31,869 nucleotides of DNA from Pseudomonas sp. (GTDB taxonomy: Bacteria > Pseudomonadota > Gammaproteobacteria > Pseudomonadales > Pseudomonadaceae). Shown in pieces: positions 12,436 to 21,260 of the stretch. The stretch covers positions 1 through 31,869 of the forward strand of contig NZ_JASLAW010000130.1 in the NCBI RefSeq assembly GCF_030147005.1. Direction: 5' to 3'. Under the pieces are notes generated by a model that saw only the letters and a program-made list of their open reading frames with translations, did not search any database and was not told the origin of the DNA. Numbering within the stretch: the stretch's first letter is position 1; every line of letters begins with the position of its first letter. The position numbers and the translations under genes are program-made.

Positions 12436-14937
12436 ATGACCGCCATGACACGCTGCCTGGACCGTCCTGGATTCATGCCCCGGCTGTCCGCCCACCATGT
12501 GCTGCGACCGCGTCTGGCCGCACCGTTGCTCGCGGCCCCGGCACGTGTGAAGTTGCTGTGCGCGCCGGGCGGCAGTGGCAAGAGTGCGTTGCTCGCCGAG
12601 TGCGCCTTGCAGGCGCCGCCGGGGTGCCAGGTTTACTGGCTGGCGCTCAATGGCGTCGTTGCATGCCCGGTCGATTTCTCCCGGCGCCTGGCGCACAGCC
12701 TTGGGCTGCCTTATACCGACGAAGCGACGTTATTGCAGGATCTGGGGCGTTGGCAGCACACGGCGTGGCTGTTGCTGGATGATTTTTGCCGCATGCCCGC
12801 TCCCGAGCTGGACGCCTTGCTGGATCGGTTGCTCACCGCCAGCAGCCCGGCGCTGAGCTGGTGGCTGGGGGCACGGCGACGGCCATCGTGCAATTGGCCA
12901 CGGTTGTTGCTTGATGACGAGTTGTTGGAGTGCGGCAGTACTGAGCTGGCGTTCAGCGCTACGGAAACCCAGGCATTGCTTGGCCCGGGGCAGAGCGTCG
13001 ATAGCGTGCTGCAATTCAGCGCAGGATGGTGTGCCGGTGTGCGTATCGCGTTGCTCGGTGACGGCCATCCCGATAAAACCGTGCTCGATTATCTGCAGCA
13101 CGAGGTGTTCAACAGCTTGTCGGCGGAGTTGGCCGAAGCCTGGCGTGTGCTGGCCAACTTGCCGCGCTTCAACAGCGGCCTGTGTGAACACCTGTTCGGC
13201 GCGGGTGACGGCGCTCAGTACTTGCGCGAGCTTCAAACGCTTGGTGCATTTATCCAGCCCTGGGAAGGCTCCACCGAGTGGCTGCACATATTTCCACCCC
13301 TGGCACGCCTGCTGCGCGAAGAGCCTTGGCCGGCCAAGCGCGCCTGGCACCGGCGCGCTTGCCAGTGGTTCAGCGCCGAGCAGGACTGGCAGGCCGCCTT
13401 CGAGCAGGCGTTGCTGGCGCAGGAATATGAAGGGGCGGTGAGCCTGCTGCAGCACTTCAGTTTTGAAGACTTGTTCCGCGGGCAAAATGCCCTGCTGCTG
13501 TTGCGCCTGCATGAGCAGCATGGCGATGAATTGATGCTCGGCTCGGCGCCACTGGTAGGCCTGGTCACCGCCGCACTGCTGTTTGCCGGGCGGTTCGAGC
13601 AGGCGGCGTTGTGCATCGACCAGTTGGCTCGATTCGCGCCGCGACCAACGGCGGCGGCGCAGCGCCATCTGGTGGCGCGCTGGCAGGCGCAGGCCGGCTG
13701 GCTGCTGCACTTGAGCGGCGATGCAGAAGGTTCCCGCGAGCATTTCCTCGAGGCACTGCAAGCCTTGCCCGACAGTGCCTGGACGTCACGCCTGATGTGC
13801 CTCTCGGGCCTGACCCAGCAAGCCATGCTGCGCGGCGAGTTGGACGTCGCCCAAGCCTTGAATCGCGAAGCGCTGTGCCTGGCCCGCGCCCACGGTTCGC
13901 TGGTGCTGGAGGCCCTGCTTGAGTTGGATCACGCCCAATTGCTGGAGCAACGCGGCGCGCCTTACCGGGCGCAAAGCCTGTTGGAGGGCGTGCAGGCGAT
14001 GCTGGTGGAGCAGCGCTTGCAGGCTGGCCCATTGATGGGGCGTATCGCCCTGCGACGCGGGCATCTTGCGTTGCGCCAAGGGCAGGACGCCTTGGCGGGC
14101 GAGTGTTTCGAGGCCGGTTTGAAAATCTGCCTGCACAGTCAGGACAAGCGGGTGCTCTACGGGTTTCTCGGGCTGGCGCTGCTGGCGGCGAATCGCGGTG
14201 ATTACGCCCAGGCCTTTATCCAGCTGCGCGATGCCGAGCGGCTGATGCAGCAGCGCCACGTGCCCGTCCTGGTATATCGCGCGGTGCTGTTGTTGGTCAG
14301 CGGGCATTTCTGGTTGCAGCAAGGGCGCGCGGAGTTGACGGTGGAGGCGGTGCGCCGCGTGTTGCGTCACTTTCACGGGCCCTGCGCCAAGCAGGCGCCA
14401 CCGGCCACACTGGAACTTATCCCGCGTCTTGAGTACCTGCTGGTGCTGGGCGAGGTCAGGCTGGGCTGCGCCGAACAGCCGCTCGAGCGGCTTGGCGCCT
14501 TGCTTGCGAGCACCCGGCAACGCGGCATGCTCTGCCTCGAAACCGAAGTGCAGCTGGTGCTGGGGGAGGTGGCCTGGCGGCTGGGGGAGCCGACCCAGGC
14601 GCGACTGGCCCTGCAAGCCGGCCTGGCATTGGCGGCGCGTTGCCAGGTGCAGCAGGCGGTGCGCGAGTTGCGTTTACGTGCGCCGGGGTTATTGAGTGAG
14701 TTGGGGCTCGAGCCGCAAGCCTCGCCGGTCGGCGTCACGGAAAACCCGCTGAGCCAGCGCGAGCTGGAAGTGCTGCAGTTGATCGCCCTGGGCAACTCCA
14801 ATCTGGAAATTGCCGACCGCCTCTATATCTCCCTGCACACCGTCAAGACCCATGCGCGGCGTATCCACAGCAAACTTGGCGTAGAGCGGCGTACCCAGGC
14901 CGTGGCCAAAGCCAAGACGCTGGGCTTGATGGCCTAG
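12436..14937 (+). CDS. MalT-type LuxR-family ATP-dependent transcription activator
   Basis: This 833-residue STAND-class regulator has a Walker A motif APGGSGKS (43-50), and WLLLDDFCRM (about 112-121) as Walker B. A long helical repeat region (about 330-740, TPR-like) probably senses the inducer. A C-terminal LuxR helix-turn-helix follows (about 770-833: LSQRELEVLQLIALGNSN, LYISLHTVKTHARRIHSKLG). MalT itself is about 900 residues with the same order. Such regulators bind inducer and ATP, multimerise and activate promoters. ATG 12436 has GCAGGA 7 nt upstream. The position after DUF1302/DUF1329 suggests these are its targets. Its TAG shares the palindrome CTAG with the stop of the opposing AraC gene. 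Confidence 0.93.
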   Translation: MTAMTRCLDRPGFMPRLSAHHVLRPRLAAPLLAAPARVKLLCAPGGSGKSALLAECALQAPPGCQVYWLALNGVVACPVDFSRRLAHSLGLPYTDEATLLQDLGRWQHTAWLLLDDFCRMPAPELDALLDRLLTASSPALSWWLGARRRPSCNWPRLLLDDELLECGSTELAFSATETQALLGPGQSVDSVLQFSAGWCAGVRIALLGDGHPDKTVLDYLQHEVFNSLSAELAEAWRVLANLPRFNSGLCEHLFGAGDGAQYLRELQTLGAFIQPWEGSTEWLHIFPPLARLLREEPWPAKRAWHRRACQWFSAEQDWQAAFEQALLAQEYEGAVSLLQHFSFEDLFRGQNALLLLRLHEQHGDELMLGSAPLVGLVTAALLFAGRFEQAALCIDQLARFAPRPTAAAQRHLVARWQAQAGWLLHLSGDAEGSREHFLEALQALPDSAWTSRLMCLSGLTQQAMLRGELDVAQALNREALCLARAHGSLVLEALLELDHAQLLEQRGAPYRAQSLLEGVQAMLVEQRLQAGPLMGRIALRRGHLALRQGQDALAGECFEAGLKICLHSQDKRVLYGFLGLALLAANRGDYAQAFIQLRDAERLMQQRHVPVLVYRAVLLLVSGHFWLQQGRAELTVEAVRRVLRHFHGPCAKQAPPATLELIPRLEYLLVLGEVRLGCAEQPLERLGALLASTRQRGMLCLETEVQLVLGEVAWRLGEPTQARLALQAGLALAARCQVQQAVRELRLRAPGLLSELGLEPQASPVGVTENPLSQRELEVLQLIALGNSNLEIADRLYISLHTVKTHARRIHSKLGVERRTQAVAKAKTLGLMA

Positions 14938-15809
14938 GCGCGAAATGCCTGGCGATAGTCCCCAGGCGCCGCGCCCACGGCTTGGCGAAAGCGCTGGTTG
15001 AAATGGCTGGCGCTGGAGAAACCGCACAGCCAGGCAATTTCACCCACGGCCAGGGCGCTGCCGCGCAACAGGTTCTGCGCACGGGCCAACCGGCGCGCCA
15101 GCAGGTACTGGTGTGGCGGCAGGCCGAAGCTTTGGCGGAACATGCGGGCGAAATGGTATTCCGACAGGGCGCACATGCCGGCCAACTGGCCGAGGCTGAT
15201 GGCGTCTTGCAGGTGATGGTCGATGTACTCCACCAACCGGCGCCGCTGGTGCGCGGCCAGCCCGCCTTTCACGCGCAACCCTTCGCGGGCGCCGACCTGG
15301 CTGAGCAGGGTGTGGCTGAGCATTTCATGGGCCAGGCTGCTGGTCAGCAGGCGCTCACCGGGCTCGTGCCAGTTGAGGGCAATCAACTGCTGAAAGCGCC
15401 CGGCCAGGCCGGCGTCTTCGAGGAAGGTGCCTTCGCGTAACTGCAGTTCACGGGGTTCGCGGTCGAGCAGGGTGATACAGCCGAGGGCAAATTGTTCGGG
15501 GCTGAAATACACATGAGCCAGGCGAATCTCGCCATTGATCACCCAGGCGGATTGATGCTCGGCCGGCAGGATGCACAGTTTGCCGGGACCGCCCTTGATG
15601 CCCGGCTGGTCGCGGCGAAAAGTGCCGGTACCGCCGCCGATGTAGCACGACAACGTGTGATGGCTGGGCGCCTGGTAATCCTGGGAATCGTGGTGGTTGC
15701 TCCACACTGCCGCGGACAAGCCGTCACCGAGCTCGGCGCAGGCTTGCAGCCGTGCGTTGGGCGAGCGGTTAAGGGCTTGAAAGACTTGCAGGGATTCCAG
15801 CGCTGGCAT
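14934..15809 (-). CDS. AraC-family transcriptional regulator
   Basis: This 291-residue regulator has an N-terminal sensor domain (about 1-160, cupin-like with GGGTGTFRRDQPG and LCILPAEHQSAW). The C-terminal double helix-turn-helix (about 185-291) is seen in QLAGMCALSEYHFARMFRQS and VGEIAWLCGFSSASHFNQRF. The inducer is unknown. I chose ATG 15809 because GGAG precedes it by about 8 nt; the ATG at 15833 also has a GGAG and would add eight residues. It is divergent from the EamA exporter, the usual arrangement for an exporter and its activator. It ends convergently against the LuxR gene with three bases of overlap and no terminator between. Confidence 0.9.
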   Translation of the reverse strand: MPALESLQVFQALNRSPNARLQACAELGDGLSAAVWSNHHDSQDYQAPSHHTLSCYIGGGTGTFRRDQPGIKGGPGKLCILPAEHQSAWVINGEIRLAHVYFSPEQFALGCITLLDREPRELQLREGTFLEDAGLAGRFQQLIALNWHEPGERLLTSSLAHEMLSHTLLSQVGAREGLRVKGGLAAHQRRRLVEYIDHHLQDAISLGQLAGMCALSEYHFARMFRQSFGLPPHQYLLARRLARAQNLLRGSALAVGEIAWLCGFSSASHFNQRFRQAVGAAPGDYRQAFRA

Positions 15810-15887
15810 GGTGTGTTCTCCGACGTTTTGCATCCTACTCCGCCGTCATGACGCTGTGAGCCCCACGCCCGACAAAAGCGCAAGAAT

Positions 15888-15904
15888 GTGCAAGAGAACT
15901 GCAC
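15888..15904. promoter_or_regulatory. Short inverted repeat in the AraC/EamA divergent region
   Basis: GTGCA (15888-15892) and TGCAC (15900-15904) form a 5-bp dyad with a 7-nt centre, 42 bases upstream of the EamA start. It is a plausible regulator site; binding is not shown and the short arms could arise by chance. Confidence 0.3.
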
Positions 15905-15945
15905 GCGGTAAAAGCGACACTGTGGCTCAATCACCGGAGCCCGCT

Positions 15946-16857
15946 ATGAACCTTTTCCTGTATTTACTCACTGTGCTGATCTGGGGCACGACCTGGATCG
16001 CGCTCAAATGGCAGTTGGGCGTGGTGGCGATTCCCGTATCGATCGTGTATCGCTTCGGCTTGGCGGCGCTGGTGCTGTTCGTGCTGTTGCTGCTCAGCCG
16101 CCGGCTGCAGGTGATGAACCGGCGCGGGCACCTGATTTGCGTGGCGCAGGGCCTGTGCCTGTTTTGCGTCAACTTCATGTGCTTTCTGACCGCCAGCCAG
16201 TGGATCCCCAGTGGGCTGGTGGCGGTGGTGTTTTCCACGGCGACCTTGTGGAACGCGCTGAATGCCCGCGTATTCTTCGGCCAGCGCGTTGCACGCAATG
16301 TGTTGATGGGCGGCGGCCTTGGCTTGCTCGGCCTGGGTTTTTTGTTCTGGCCCGAGTTGGCGGGGCACGCCACCAGCCCGCAGACCTTGCTCGGCCTGGG
16401 CCTGGCGTTGCTGGGCACGATGTGTTTTTCGGCGGGCAATATGCTGTCGAGCCTGCAACAGAAAGCCGGGCTCAAGCCCTTGACCACCAACGCCTGGGGC
16501 ATGGCCTATGGTGCGGTGATGCTGGCGGCCTATTGCGCAGCGCGCGGTATTGCGTTCGAGATGGACTGGAGCGCGCGCTACCTCGGCGCCTTGTGGTACC
16601 TGGTGATTCCAGGCTCGGTGATTGGCTTTACCGCCTACCTGACGTTGGTCGGGCGCATGGGGCCGGAGCGGGCGGCGTATTGCACCGTGTTGTTCCCGGT
16701 GGTGGCGCTGAACGTCTCGGCATTTGCCGAGGGTTATCAGTGGACGGCACCGGCGCTGGCGGGGTTGGTGCTGGTGATGCTGGGCAATGTGCTGGTGTTT
16801 CGCAAACCCAGGGTGTCCGCCCCCGTGAACGTCATCCTGGGGGCCAAACACATTTAA
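15946..16857 (+). CDS. EamA-family (DMT superfamily) inner-membrane exporter
   Basis: This 303-residue protein has about ten hydrophobic helices in two repeated halves. The first opens with LFLYLLTVLIWGTTWIALKW, the typical EamA entry, and the second with LGLALLGTMCFSAGNMLSS. PERAAYCTVLFPVVALNVSAFAEG is the conserved end-repeat motif. EamA proteins export amino acids, metabolites or drugs, or import nucleotides; the substrate here is unknown. ATG 15946 has GGAG 6 nt upstream, while the longer open frame runs back into the AraC promoter region. It ends 22 nt from the convergent norR. Control by the divergent AraC protein is likely. Confidence 0.92.
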   Translation: MNLFLYLLTVLIWGTTWIALKWQLGVVAIPVSIVYRFGLAALVLFVLLLLSRRLQVMNRRGHLICVAQGLCLFCVNFMCFLTASQWIPSGLVAVVFSTATLWNALNARVFFGQRVARNVLMGGGLGLLGLGFLFWPELAGHATSPQTLLGLGLALLGTMCFSAGNMLSSLQQKAGLKPLTTNAWGMAYGAVMLAAYCAARGIAFEMDWSARYLGALWYLVIPGSVIGFTAYLTLVGRMGPERAAYCTVLFPVVALNVSAFAEGYQWTAPALAGLVLVMLGNVLVFRKPRVSAPVNVILGAKHI

Positions 16858-16879
16858 CTCGTGGGCGTGGATGACCGGT

Positions 16880-18424
16880 CTATTTGAGCCCAAGACGCTT
16901 GGCCATGCGGCCGAGGTTGGCGCGGTCCAGGCCCAGTTCACGGGCGGCGCCGGCCCAGTTGTGCTGGTGACGTTCCAGGCAGGCGCTGATGACCTGGCGT
17001 TGGTAGTGCTCGGTGGCCTGGCGCAGGTCGCCGGTGACTTCGCAGACCGCAGCGGCCGGTGCCTCGAGGGCGGGTGCGCTGACATCAGGCAGGTCCAGGT
17101 CCACAGCGCTCAGGCTGAGAATTTTCGGACGCTCGCCGCGGCGCCCCAGGGCTTTGAGCGCACTGCGTCCGATCAGGTGCTCCAACTCGCGCACATTGCC
17201 GGGCCAGTCATAGGCCAGCAGCGCCGCCTGGGCATCGCTGGTCAGGCGCAGGCTGCCCAGGCCCATGCGTGAGCGGTTCTGTTCCAGAAAATACCCGGCC
17301 AGCAGCAGCACATCGCGCCCGCGTTCACGCAGCGCAGGCACCTGCAACGGGTAGACGCTCAGGCGGTGGTAGAAGTCGGCGCGGTAGCGGCCAGTGCGCA
17401 CTTCTGCGGCCAGGTCGCGATTGGTTGCGGCAATCAGGCGCACATCCACCCGGTGCTCTTTGTCCGAGCCCAGGCGCTGCAATTGGCCGCTTTGCAGCAC
17501 GCGCAGCAGTTTGGCTTGTACGGTCAGCGACAATTCGCCCACTTCATCCAGGAATAACGTGCCGCCATCGGCCAATTCGAATTTGCCCCGGCGGTCATTC
17601 AGCGCGCCGGTGAAGGCGCCGCGCACATGGCCGAACAGCTCGCTTTCCACCAGCGTCTCGGGCAGCGCGGCGCAGTTGAGGCTGATCAGGGGTTTGTCGG
17701 CACGCGGCGACGCGGCGTGGATCGCCTGGGCGACCAGCTCCTTGCCGACCCCGGTTTCACCGGTTATCAGCACGGTCAGGTCACTGCCGCCCACCAGTTT
17801 GATTTCCTCGACCAAGTGCTTGTGCGCCTTGCTCTGGCCGATCATTTCCTTGTGCTGCTGGCCGCTGGCCTGGCGGTAGATCTCGGCGCGCTGGTGTTCG
17901 TCTTCGGCACGCAACGCCAGCCGTTCAATGCGCTCGGCGACGTTGACCGTGGCGGCGGCGAGGCTGGCAAAGGCTTGCAGGGCGTCGAGTTCGACCCGTT
18001 CAAAGCGCTCGGTGTCGAGGGCGTCCAGGGTCAGCAGGCCCCACGGTTGATCGTCGATAAACAACGGGCAGCCCATGCAGTCGTGAACTTCCAGATGCCC
18101 GTGCAGGCCATCCACCAGGCCGTCGTAAGGGTCGGGCAATGTGCTGTCGCTGTCGAAGCGGGTAGGGCCGGGGCTGCTCAGCAGCACCTCAAAACGCGGG
18201 TGTTCGCTGACCTTGAAGCGACGGCCCAGGGTGTCGGCGCTCAAGCCATCCACGGCCAGCGGTACCAGCCACTCGCCCTCCAGGCGCAGCAACGCGGCGG
18301 CATCACACGGCAGCAGGGCGCGCATGGCTTGCAGCAGGCGCCTATAGCGCTCGCCTTCGGGAAGTTCCCGTGACAGGTCGGCAACGAGGGGCAGCAGCGT
18401 GGTGAGCAGCGGTTGTGCAGTCAT
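16880..18424 (-). CDS. norR: Nitric oxide-responsive sigma-54 activator NorR (FhpR)
   Basis: This 514-residue activator has an N-terminal GAF domain (about 1-165) that holds a mononuclear iron for nitric oxide sensing. Likely ligands, by offset from the E. coli protein, are Asp98, Asp101, His114, Cys116 (VHDCMGC) and Asp134. The AAA+ domain has Walker A GETGVGKE (222-229) and the sigma-54 contact loop GAFTGA (269-274). A C-terminal Fis-type helix-turn-helix covers about 488-514. Nitric oxide binding relieves GAF repression of the ATPase. The gene is divergent from the flavohaemoglobin gene, matching FhpR in P. aeruginosa. One of three NorR sites covers its own start codon, implying autoregulation. 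Length and domains are complete. Confidence 0.95.
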   Translation of the reverse strand: MTAQPLLTTLLPLVADLSRELPEGERYRRLLQAMRALLPCDAAALLRLEGEWLVPLAVDGLSADTLGRRFKVSEHPRFEVLLSSPGPTRFDSDSTLPDPYDGLVDGLHGHLEVHDCMGCPLFIDDQPWGLLTLDALDTERFERVELDALQAFASLAAATVNVAERIERLALRAEDEHQRAEIYRQASGQQHKEMIGQSKAHKHLVEEIKLVGGSDLTVLITGETGVGKELVAQAIHAASPRADKPLISLNCAALPETLVESELFGHVRGAFTGALNDRRGKFELADGGTLFLDEVGELSLTVQAKLLRVLQSGQLQRLGSDKEHRVDVRLIAATNRDLAAEVRTGRYRADFYHRLSVYPLQVPALRERGRDVLLLAGYFLEQNRSRMGLGSLRLTSDAQAALLAYDWPGNVRELEHLIGRSALKALGRRGERPKILSLSAVDLDLPDVSAPALEAPAAAVCEVTGDLRQATEHYQRQVISACLERHQHNWAGAARELGLDRANLGRMAKRLGLK

Positions 18425-18475
18425 AATGACTCCTTGTAGTCCTTATGACTATAGGCTGTAGGAAGTCATATTGAC
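18420..18475. promoter_or_regulatory. Three NorR enhancer sites (GT-N7-AC)
   Basis: GTCATAATGAC (18420-18430), GTCCTTATGAC (18439-18449) and GTCATATTGAC (18465-18475) each match GT-N7-AC and share GTC-N5-GAC. Centre spacings are 19 and 26 bp. Three such sites are known in E. coli norR-norV and are needed there for full activation. Site 1 overlaps the norR start codon. Confidence 0.85.
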
Positions 18476-18516
18476 TACGCAATTTTTAACCTCTTGAAAA
18501 ATATGAATTTATTAGT

Positions 18517-18532
18517 TGGCACGATTACTGAG
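18517..18532 (+). promoter_or_regulatory. Candidate sigma-54 promoter of hmp
   Basis: TGGCACG (18517-18523) is a perfect -24 element. After ATTA the -12 element reads CTGAG, where TTGCW is expected, so the GC at -12 is GA. It is correctly placed 42 bases after the last NorR site and 40 before the hmp start. NorR is a sigma-54 activator, so a promoter of this class must exist; the weak -12 lowers confidence. Confidence 0.5.
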
Positions 18533-18571
18533 TACCTCAAGGCAATAAGCGAAAAGACCCAGGAGTCTCCC

Positions 18572-19753
18572 ATGCTGAGTGCCCAAGACCGTGCCATCAT
18601 CCAATCCACCGTGCCCCTGCTGGAAAGCGGTGGCGAAGCGCTGATCACCCATTTCTACCGCATGATGCTGTCCGAATACCCTGAAGTTGGCCCACTGTTC
18701 AACCAGGCTCACCAGGCCAGCGGCGACCAGCCCCGCGCCTTGGCCAATGGCGTGCTGATGTACGCGCGGCACATCGACCAGTTGGACCAATTGGGCGACC
18801 TGGTGGCCAGGATCATCAACAAGCATGTGGCCTTGCAGATCCTGCCGGAACACTACCCGATCGTCGGGGCCTGCCTGCTGCGGGCTATTTCCGAAGTGCT
18901 GGGCAGCGAGATTGCCACCCCTGAGGTGATGAGTGCCTGGGGCGCGGCCTACGGCCAGTTGGCGGATATCCTGATCGGCGCCGAAGCCGCTCTCTATGAC
19001 GAGAAAGCCCAGGCGCCCGGCGGCTGGCGCGGTGCGCGGCCGTTCGTGCTGGTCAAGCGCGTGCAGGAGAGCGACGAAATTATCTCGTTTTACTTCGCCC
19101 CGGTGGACAACGGCCCGATCCTCAACGCTGCGCCCGGCCAATACATCGGCATGAAGCTGGTGCTCGATGGCGAGGAAGTGCGTCGCAACTATTCCCTGTC
19201 GGCTTTGAGCGATGCCGGCCTGTACCGCATCAGCGTCAAGCGCGAAGCCGGTGGGCGGGTGTCCAACTACCTGCATGATCAACTGCACGTCGGCGCGACG
19301 ATTGACCTGCTCCCGCCTTCGGGCGAATTCACCCTGGCCGCCAGCGATAAGCCGTTGGTGCTGATCAGCGGCGGAGTGGGCATTACGCCAACCCTGGCGA
19401 TGCTCGAAGCAGCCCTGGCCACCGAGCGCCCGGTGCACTTTATCCACTGCGCGCGTAACGGCGGGGTGCATGCGTTCCGTGACTGGGTAGACACGCTGGC
19501 GGCCAGGCACCCGCAGCTCAAGCGGTTCTACTGCTATGCCGAGGACGACGGCGTAAGCCCGGCGGCGGATAAGGTCGGCCTGTTGAGCCAGGAACAACTG
19601 GCGGCGTGGTTGCCCGAGCAGCGCGACATTGATGCTTACTTCCTGGGGCCCAAGGGCTTCATGGCGGCGATCAAGCGTCACCTCAAGGCGCTGGGCGTGC
19701 CCGAGAAACAAAGCCGCTACGAATTCTTCGGCCCGGCGGCATCGCTGGAATAA
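18572..19753 (+). CDS. hmp: Flavohaemoglobin nitric oxide dioxygenase Hmp/Fhp
   Basis: This 393-residue protein oxidises nitric oxide to nitrate with oxygen and NAD(P)H. The globin domain (1-about 140) has proximal His85 (NKHVAL), distal Tyr29 (FYR) and Gln53 (GDQPRAL), at the same positions as E. coli Hmp. The FAD domain follows (RRNYSLSAL, about 204-211), then the NAD domain (GGVGITPTLAMLEA, about 267). ATG 18572 has AGGAG 6 nt upstream and gives the standard family length; the open frame 26 codons longer would run through the promoter. Nitric oxide induction through NorR is expected from the three sites upstream. A REPIN follows the stop. Confidence 0.97.
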   Translation: MLSAQDRAIIQSTVPLLESGGEALITHFYRMMLSEYPEVGPLFNQAHQASGDQPRALANGVLMYARHIDQLDQLGDLVARIINKHVALQILPEHYPIVGACLLRAISEVLGSEIATPEVMSAWGAAYGQLADILIGAEAALYDEKAQAPGGWRGARPFVLVKRVQESDEIISFYFAPVDNGPILNAAPGQYIGMKLVLDGEEVRRNYSLSALSDAGLYRISVKREAGGRVSNYLHDQLHVGATIDLLPPSGEFTLAASDKPLVLISGGVGITPTLAMLEAALATERPVHFIHCARNGGVHAFRDWVDTLAARHPQLKRFYCYAEDDGVSPAADKVGLLSQEQLAAWLPEQRDIDAYFLGPKGFMAAIKRHLKALGVPEKQSRYEFFGPAASLE

Positions 19754-19764
19754 CCACCCCTCCC

Positions 19765-19865
19765 TGTAGGAGCGAGCGTGCTCGCGAAGATCGTTAACGA
19801 AAACGTGGCCATCCTGATGAACGCGGTGCCCTTGGGTTTTTCGCCAGCAAGCTTGCTCCTGCGCA
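19765..19865. repeat. REP pair (REPIN) downstream of hmp
   Basis: GTAGGAGCGAGCGTGCTCGC (19766-19785) and, about 53 bases on, an inverted partner CAGCAAGCTTGCTCC (19845-19859) form the usual Pseudomonas REP doublet. It is a different REP class from the GTGGCGAGGGAG elements at 12180 and 31740. No T-tract follows, although it may protect the hmp mRNA end. Confidence 0.75.
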
Positions 19866-19962
19866 AGGTCTGATTAATCCGCTGTTAACCGCCCTCTGTT
19901 TTAACCAGTGCCTGTGTGTAAACTTGTGGCCATCAGGCACAACCAAACAAAGGGAACCGGAC

Positions 19963-20469
19963 ATGAGTGACGAAATGCGTTTGGGCAGGGAGCGGCGCTT
20001 TCTGGTGTTGCTGGGCATCATCTGCCTGGCGCTGATCGGCGGGGCGCTGTACATGCAAGTGGTGCTGGGCGAAGCGCCATGCCCGCTGTGCATCCTGCAA
20101 CGCTACGCCTTGCTGTTGATTGCGATTTTTGCGTTCATCGGCGCTGCCATGCGCACCCAGAGGGCGGTCACGGTCTTTGAAGGGCTGGTGATTCTCAGCG
20201 CCCTGGGCGGTGTGGCGGCTGCCGGTCACCACGTGTACACCCAATTCTTCCCCCAGGTCAGTTGCGGCATTGATGTGCTGCAGCCGATCGTCGATGACCT
20301 GCCCCTGGCCAAAGTGTTTCCCCTGGGCTTTCAGGTCGACGGCTTTTGCAGCACGCCCTATCCGCCGATCCTCGGCCTGTCCCTGGCGCAGTGGGCATTG
20401 GTGGCATTCGTGCTGACGGTGATCCTGGTGCCCCTGTGCATCTATCGTAATCGCCACCCCAAAGCCTGA
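19963..20469 (+). CDS. dsbB: Disulfide bond formation protein DsbB
   Basis: This 168-residue inner-membrane protein has four transmembrane helices. The first redox pair is Cys40/Cys43 (APCPLCILQRY) and the second periplasmic pair is Cys101 and Cys129 (VSCGID, GFCSTPYP), matching the E. coli spacing closely. DsbB reoxidises DsbA and passes electrons to ubiquinone, linking it functionally to the quinol oxidase encoded downstream. ATG 19963 follows an AAAGGG site. It is flanked by a REPIN and a terminator, so it is monocistronic. Pseudomonas often carries two dsbB genes; which paralogue this is cannot be decided here. Confidence 0.95.
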   Translation: MSDEMRLGRERRFLVLLGIICLALIGGALYMQVVLGEAPCPLCILQRYALLLIAIFAFIGAAMRTQRAVTVFEGLVILSALGGVAAAGHHVYTQFFPQVSCGIDVLQPIVDDLPLAKVFPLGFQVDGFCSTPYPPILGLSLAQWALVAFVLTVILVPLCIYRNRHPKA

Positions 20470-20481
20470 AGCCGTTCAATG

Positions 20482-20525
20482 AAACGCCCCGGTCTTCTTC
20501 AGTGAAGGCCAGGGCGTTTTTGTTT
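20482..20525 (+). terminator. Intrinsic terminator after dsbB
   Basis: AAACGCCC (20482-20489) pairs with GGGCGTTT (20512-20519), with a further CTTC/GAAG stem inside, followed by a T-rich tail. Confidence 0.85.
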
Positions 20526-21260
20526 GCAGGGATTTGTGAAAGGGCCGTGACGAGCAGCAAGGAATCGTGCGCGCAGCGTGCGACATGTTGTCACACGGAG
20601 GTTGCCGCAGGAGGTTTTTGAGCGGCCGAACCGGCCTCTGAATTTGCATCCGAGGCGCAAACTGTGCTGTCAGTTCGTGGTTGGAAACACAGCGCCAAAC
20701 ACGCGCGGTTCGAGCCCAGGCGTGTTCTGTAAATGCCTTGTTTTATGGGGACTTTACTCCGTTTGCCATGCCCTTACACCGAGTAAGGGGTGTGGCAATC
20801 TGCCCAGTAACAGCGCAATTTTTGTGGTTTTTGTTGAGAATTGAACACGATAAGATCGCGAACCATTGCAAGAATGGTGAAGGATTATTGCTGTAATCGA
20901 TAAAAATTATTTCTTTATCAGACATGGTTTATACATCGCTAGCTAACTACAATCGCCCGCACTGAATGTCCGGTGCTGTTCAATATTTGAGCATTGGAGC
21001 GGTCGAGGAGCAGATGGAAGGCTCTGTGCGATCCCAGGTTCCGGCAGCCTTTCAACTATCCGCACCAAATGGAATTGGTCTGTAACAAGGCCTTTAGCCA
21101 CGAAATCGAATAAGAACTCACCGCAGGTCCGTGAAACGTCACCTTATGGCGTGATGGGCAGGCTCTTATTCAATCGAAGAGAAATGCCAACCCTTGGCAG
21201 GGTGAAGTGTTGGCGATCAAAACCCAACTGCATTGCGCAAGCTGCTTTAGAGGTCGTGAG
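20526..21260 (+). promoter_or_regulatory. Long gene-free leader upstream of cyoA
   Basis: About 735 bases separate the dsbB terminator from cyoA. Two short open frames here (20578-20844 and 20681-20896) have no ribosome sites or recognisable products. The region is more AT-rich from 20800 to 20960 and includes a -10-like TATACAT near 20927, but no clear -35. I found no Anr box (TTGAT-N4-ATCAA). Two secondary structures stand out: the hairpin at 20763-20798, and an 8-bp long-range pairing of GAATAAGA (21108-21115) with TCTTATTC (21164-21171). The cyo promoter and probably a long structured 5' UTR lie here. Confidence 0.5.
20763..20798. other. Strong hairpin in the cyo upstream region
   Basis: TTGCCA (20763-20768) and CCCTTAC (20771-20777) pair with GTAAGGG (20783-20789) and TGGCAA (20793-20798) around a 5-nt loop. 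The stem is interrupted only by a small internal loop. No T-tract follows directly, so terminator function is unlikely. Confidence 0.5.

Noticed and set aside
18512..19711. 399-codon minus-strand frame opposite hmp
   Set aside because: Antisense shadow of the flavohaemoglobin gene with no start signal.
20578..20896. Two short plus-strand frames upstream of cyoA
   Set aside because: No ribosome site, no recognisable product, and they overlap a hairpin; better explained as leader DNA.
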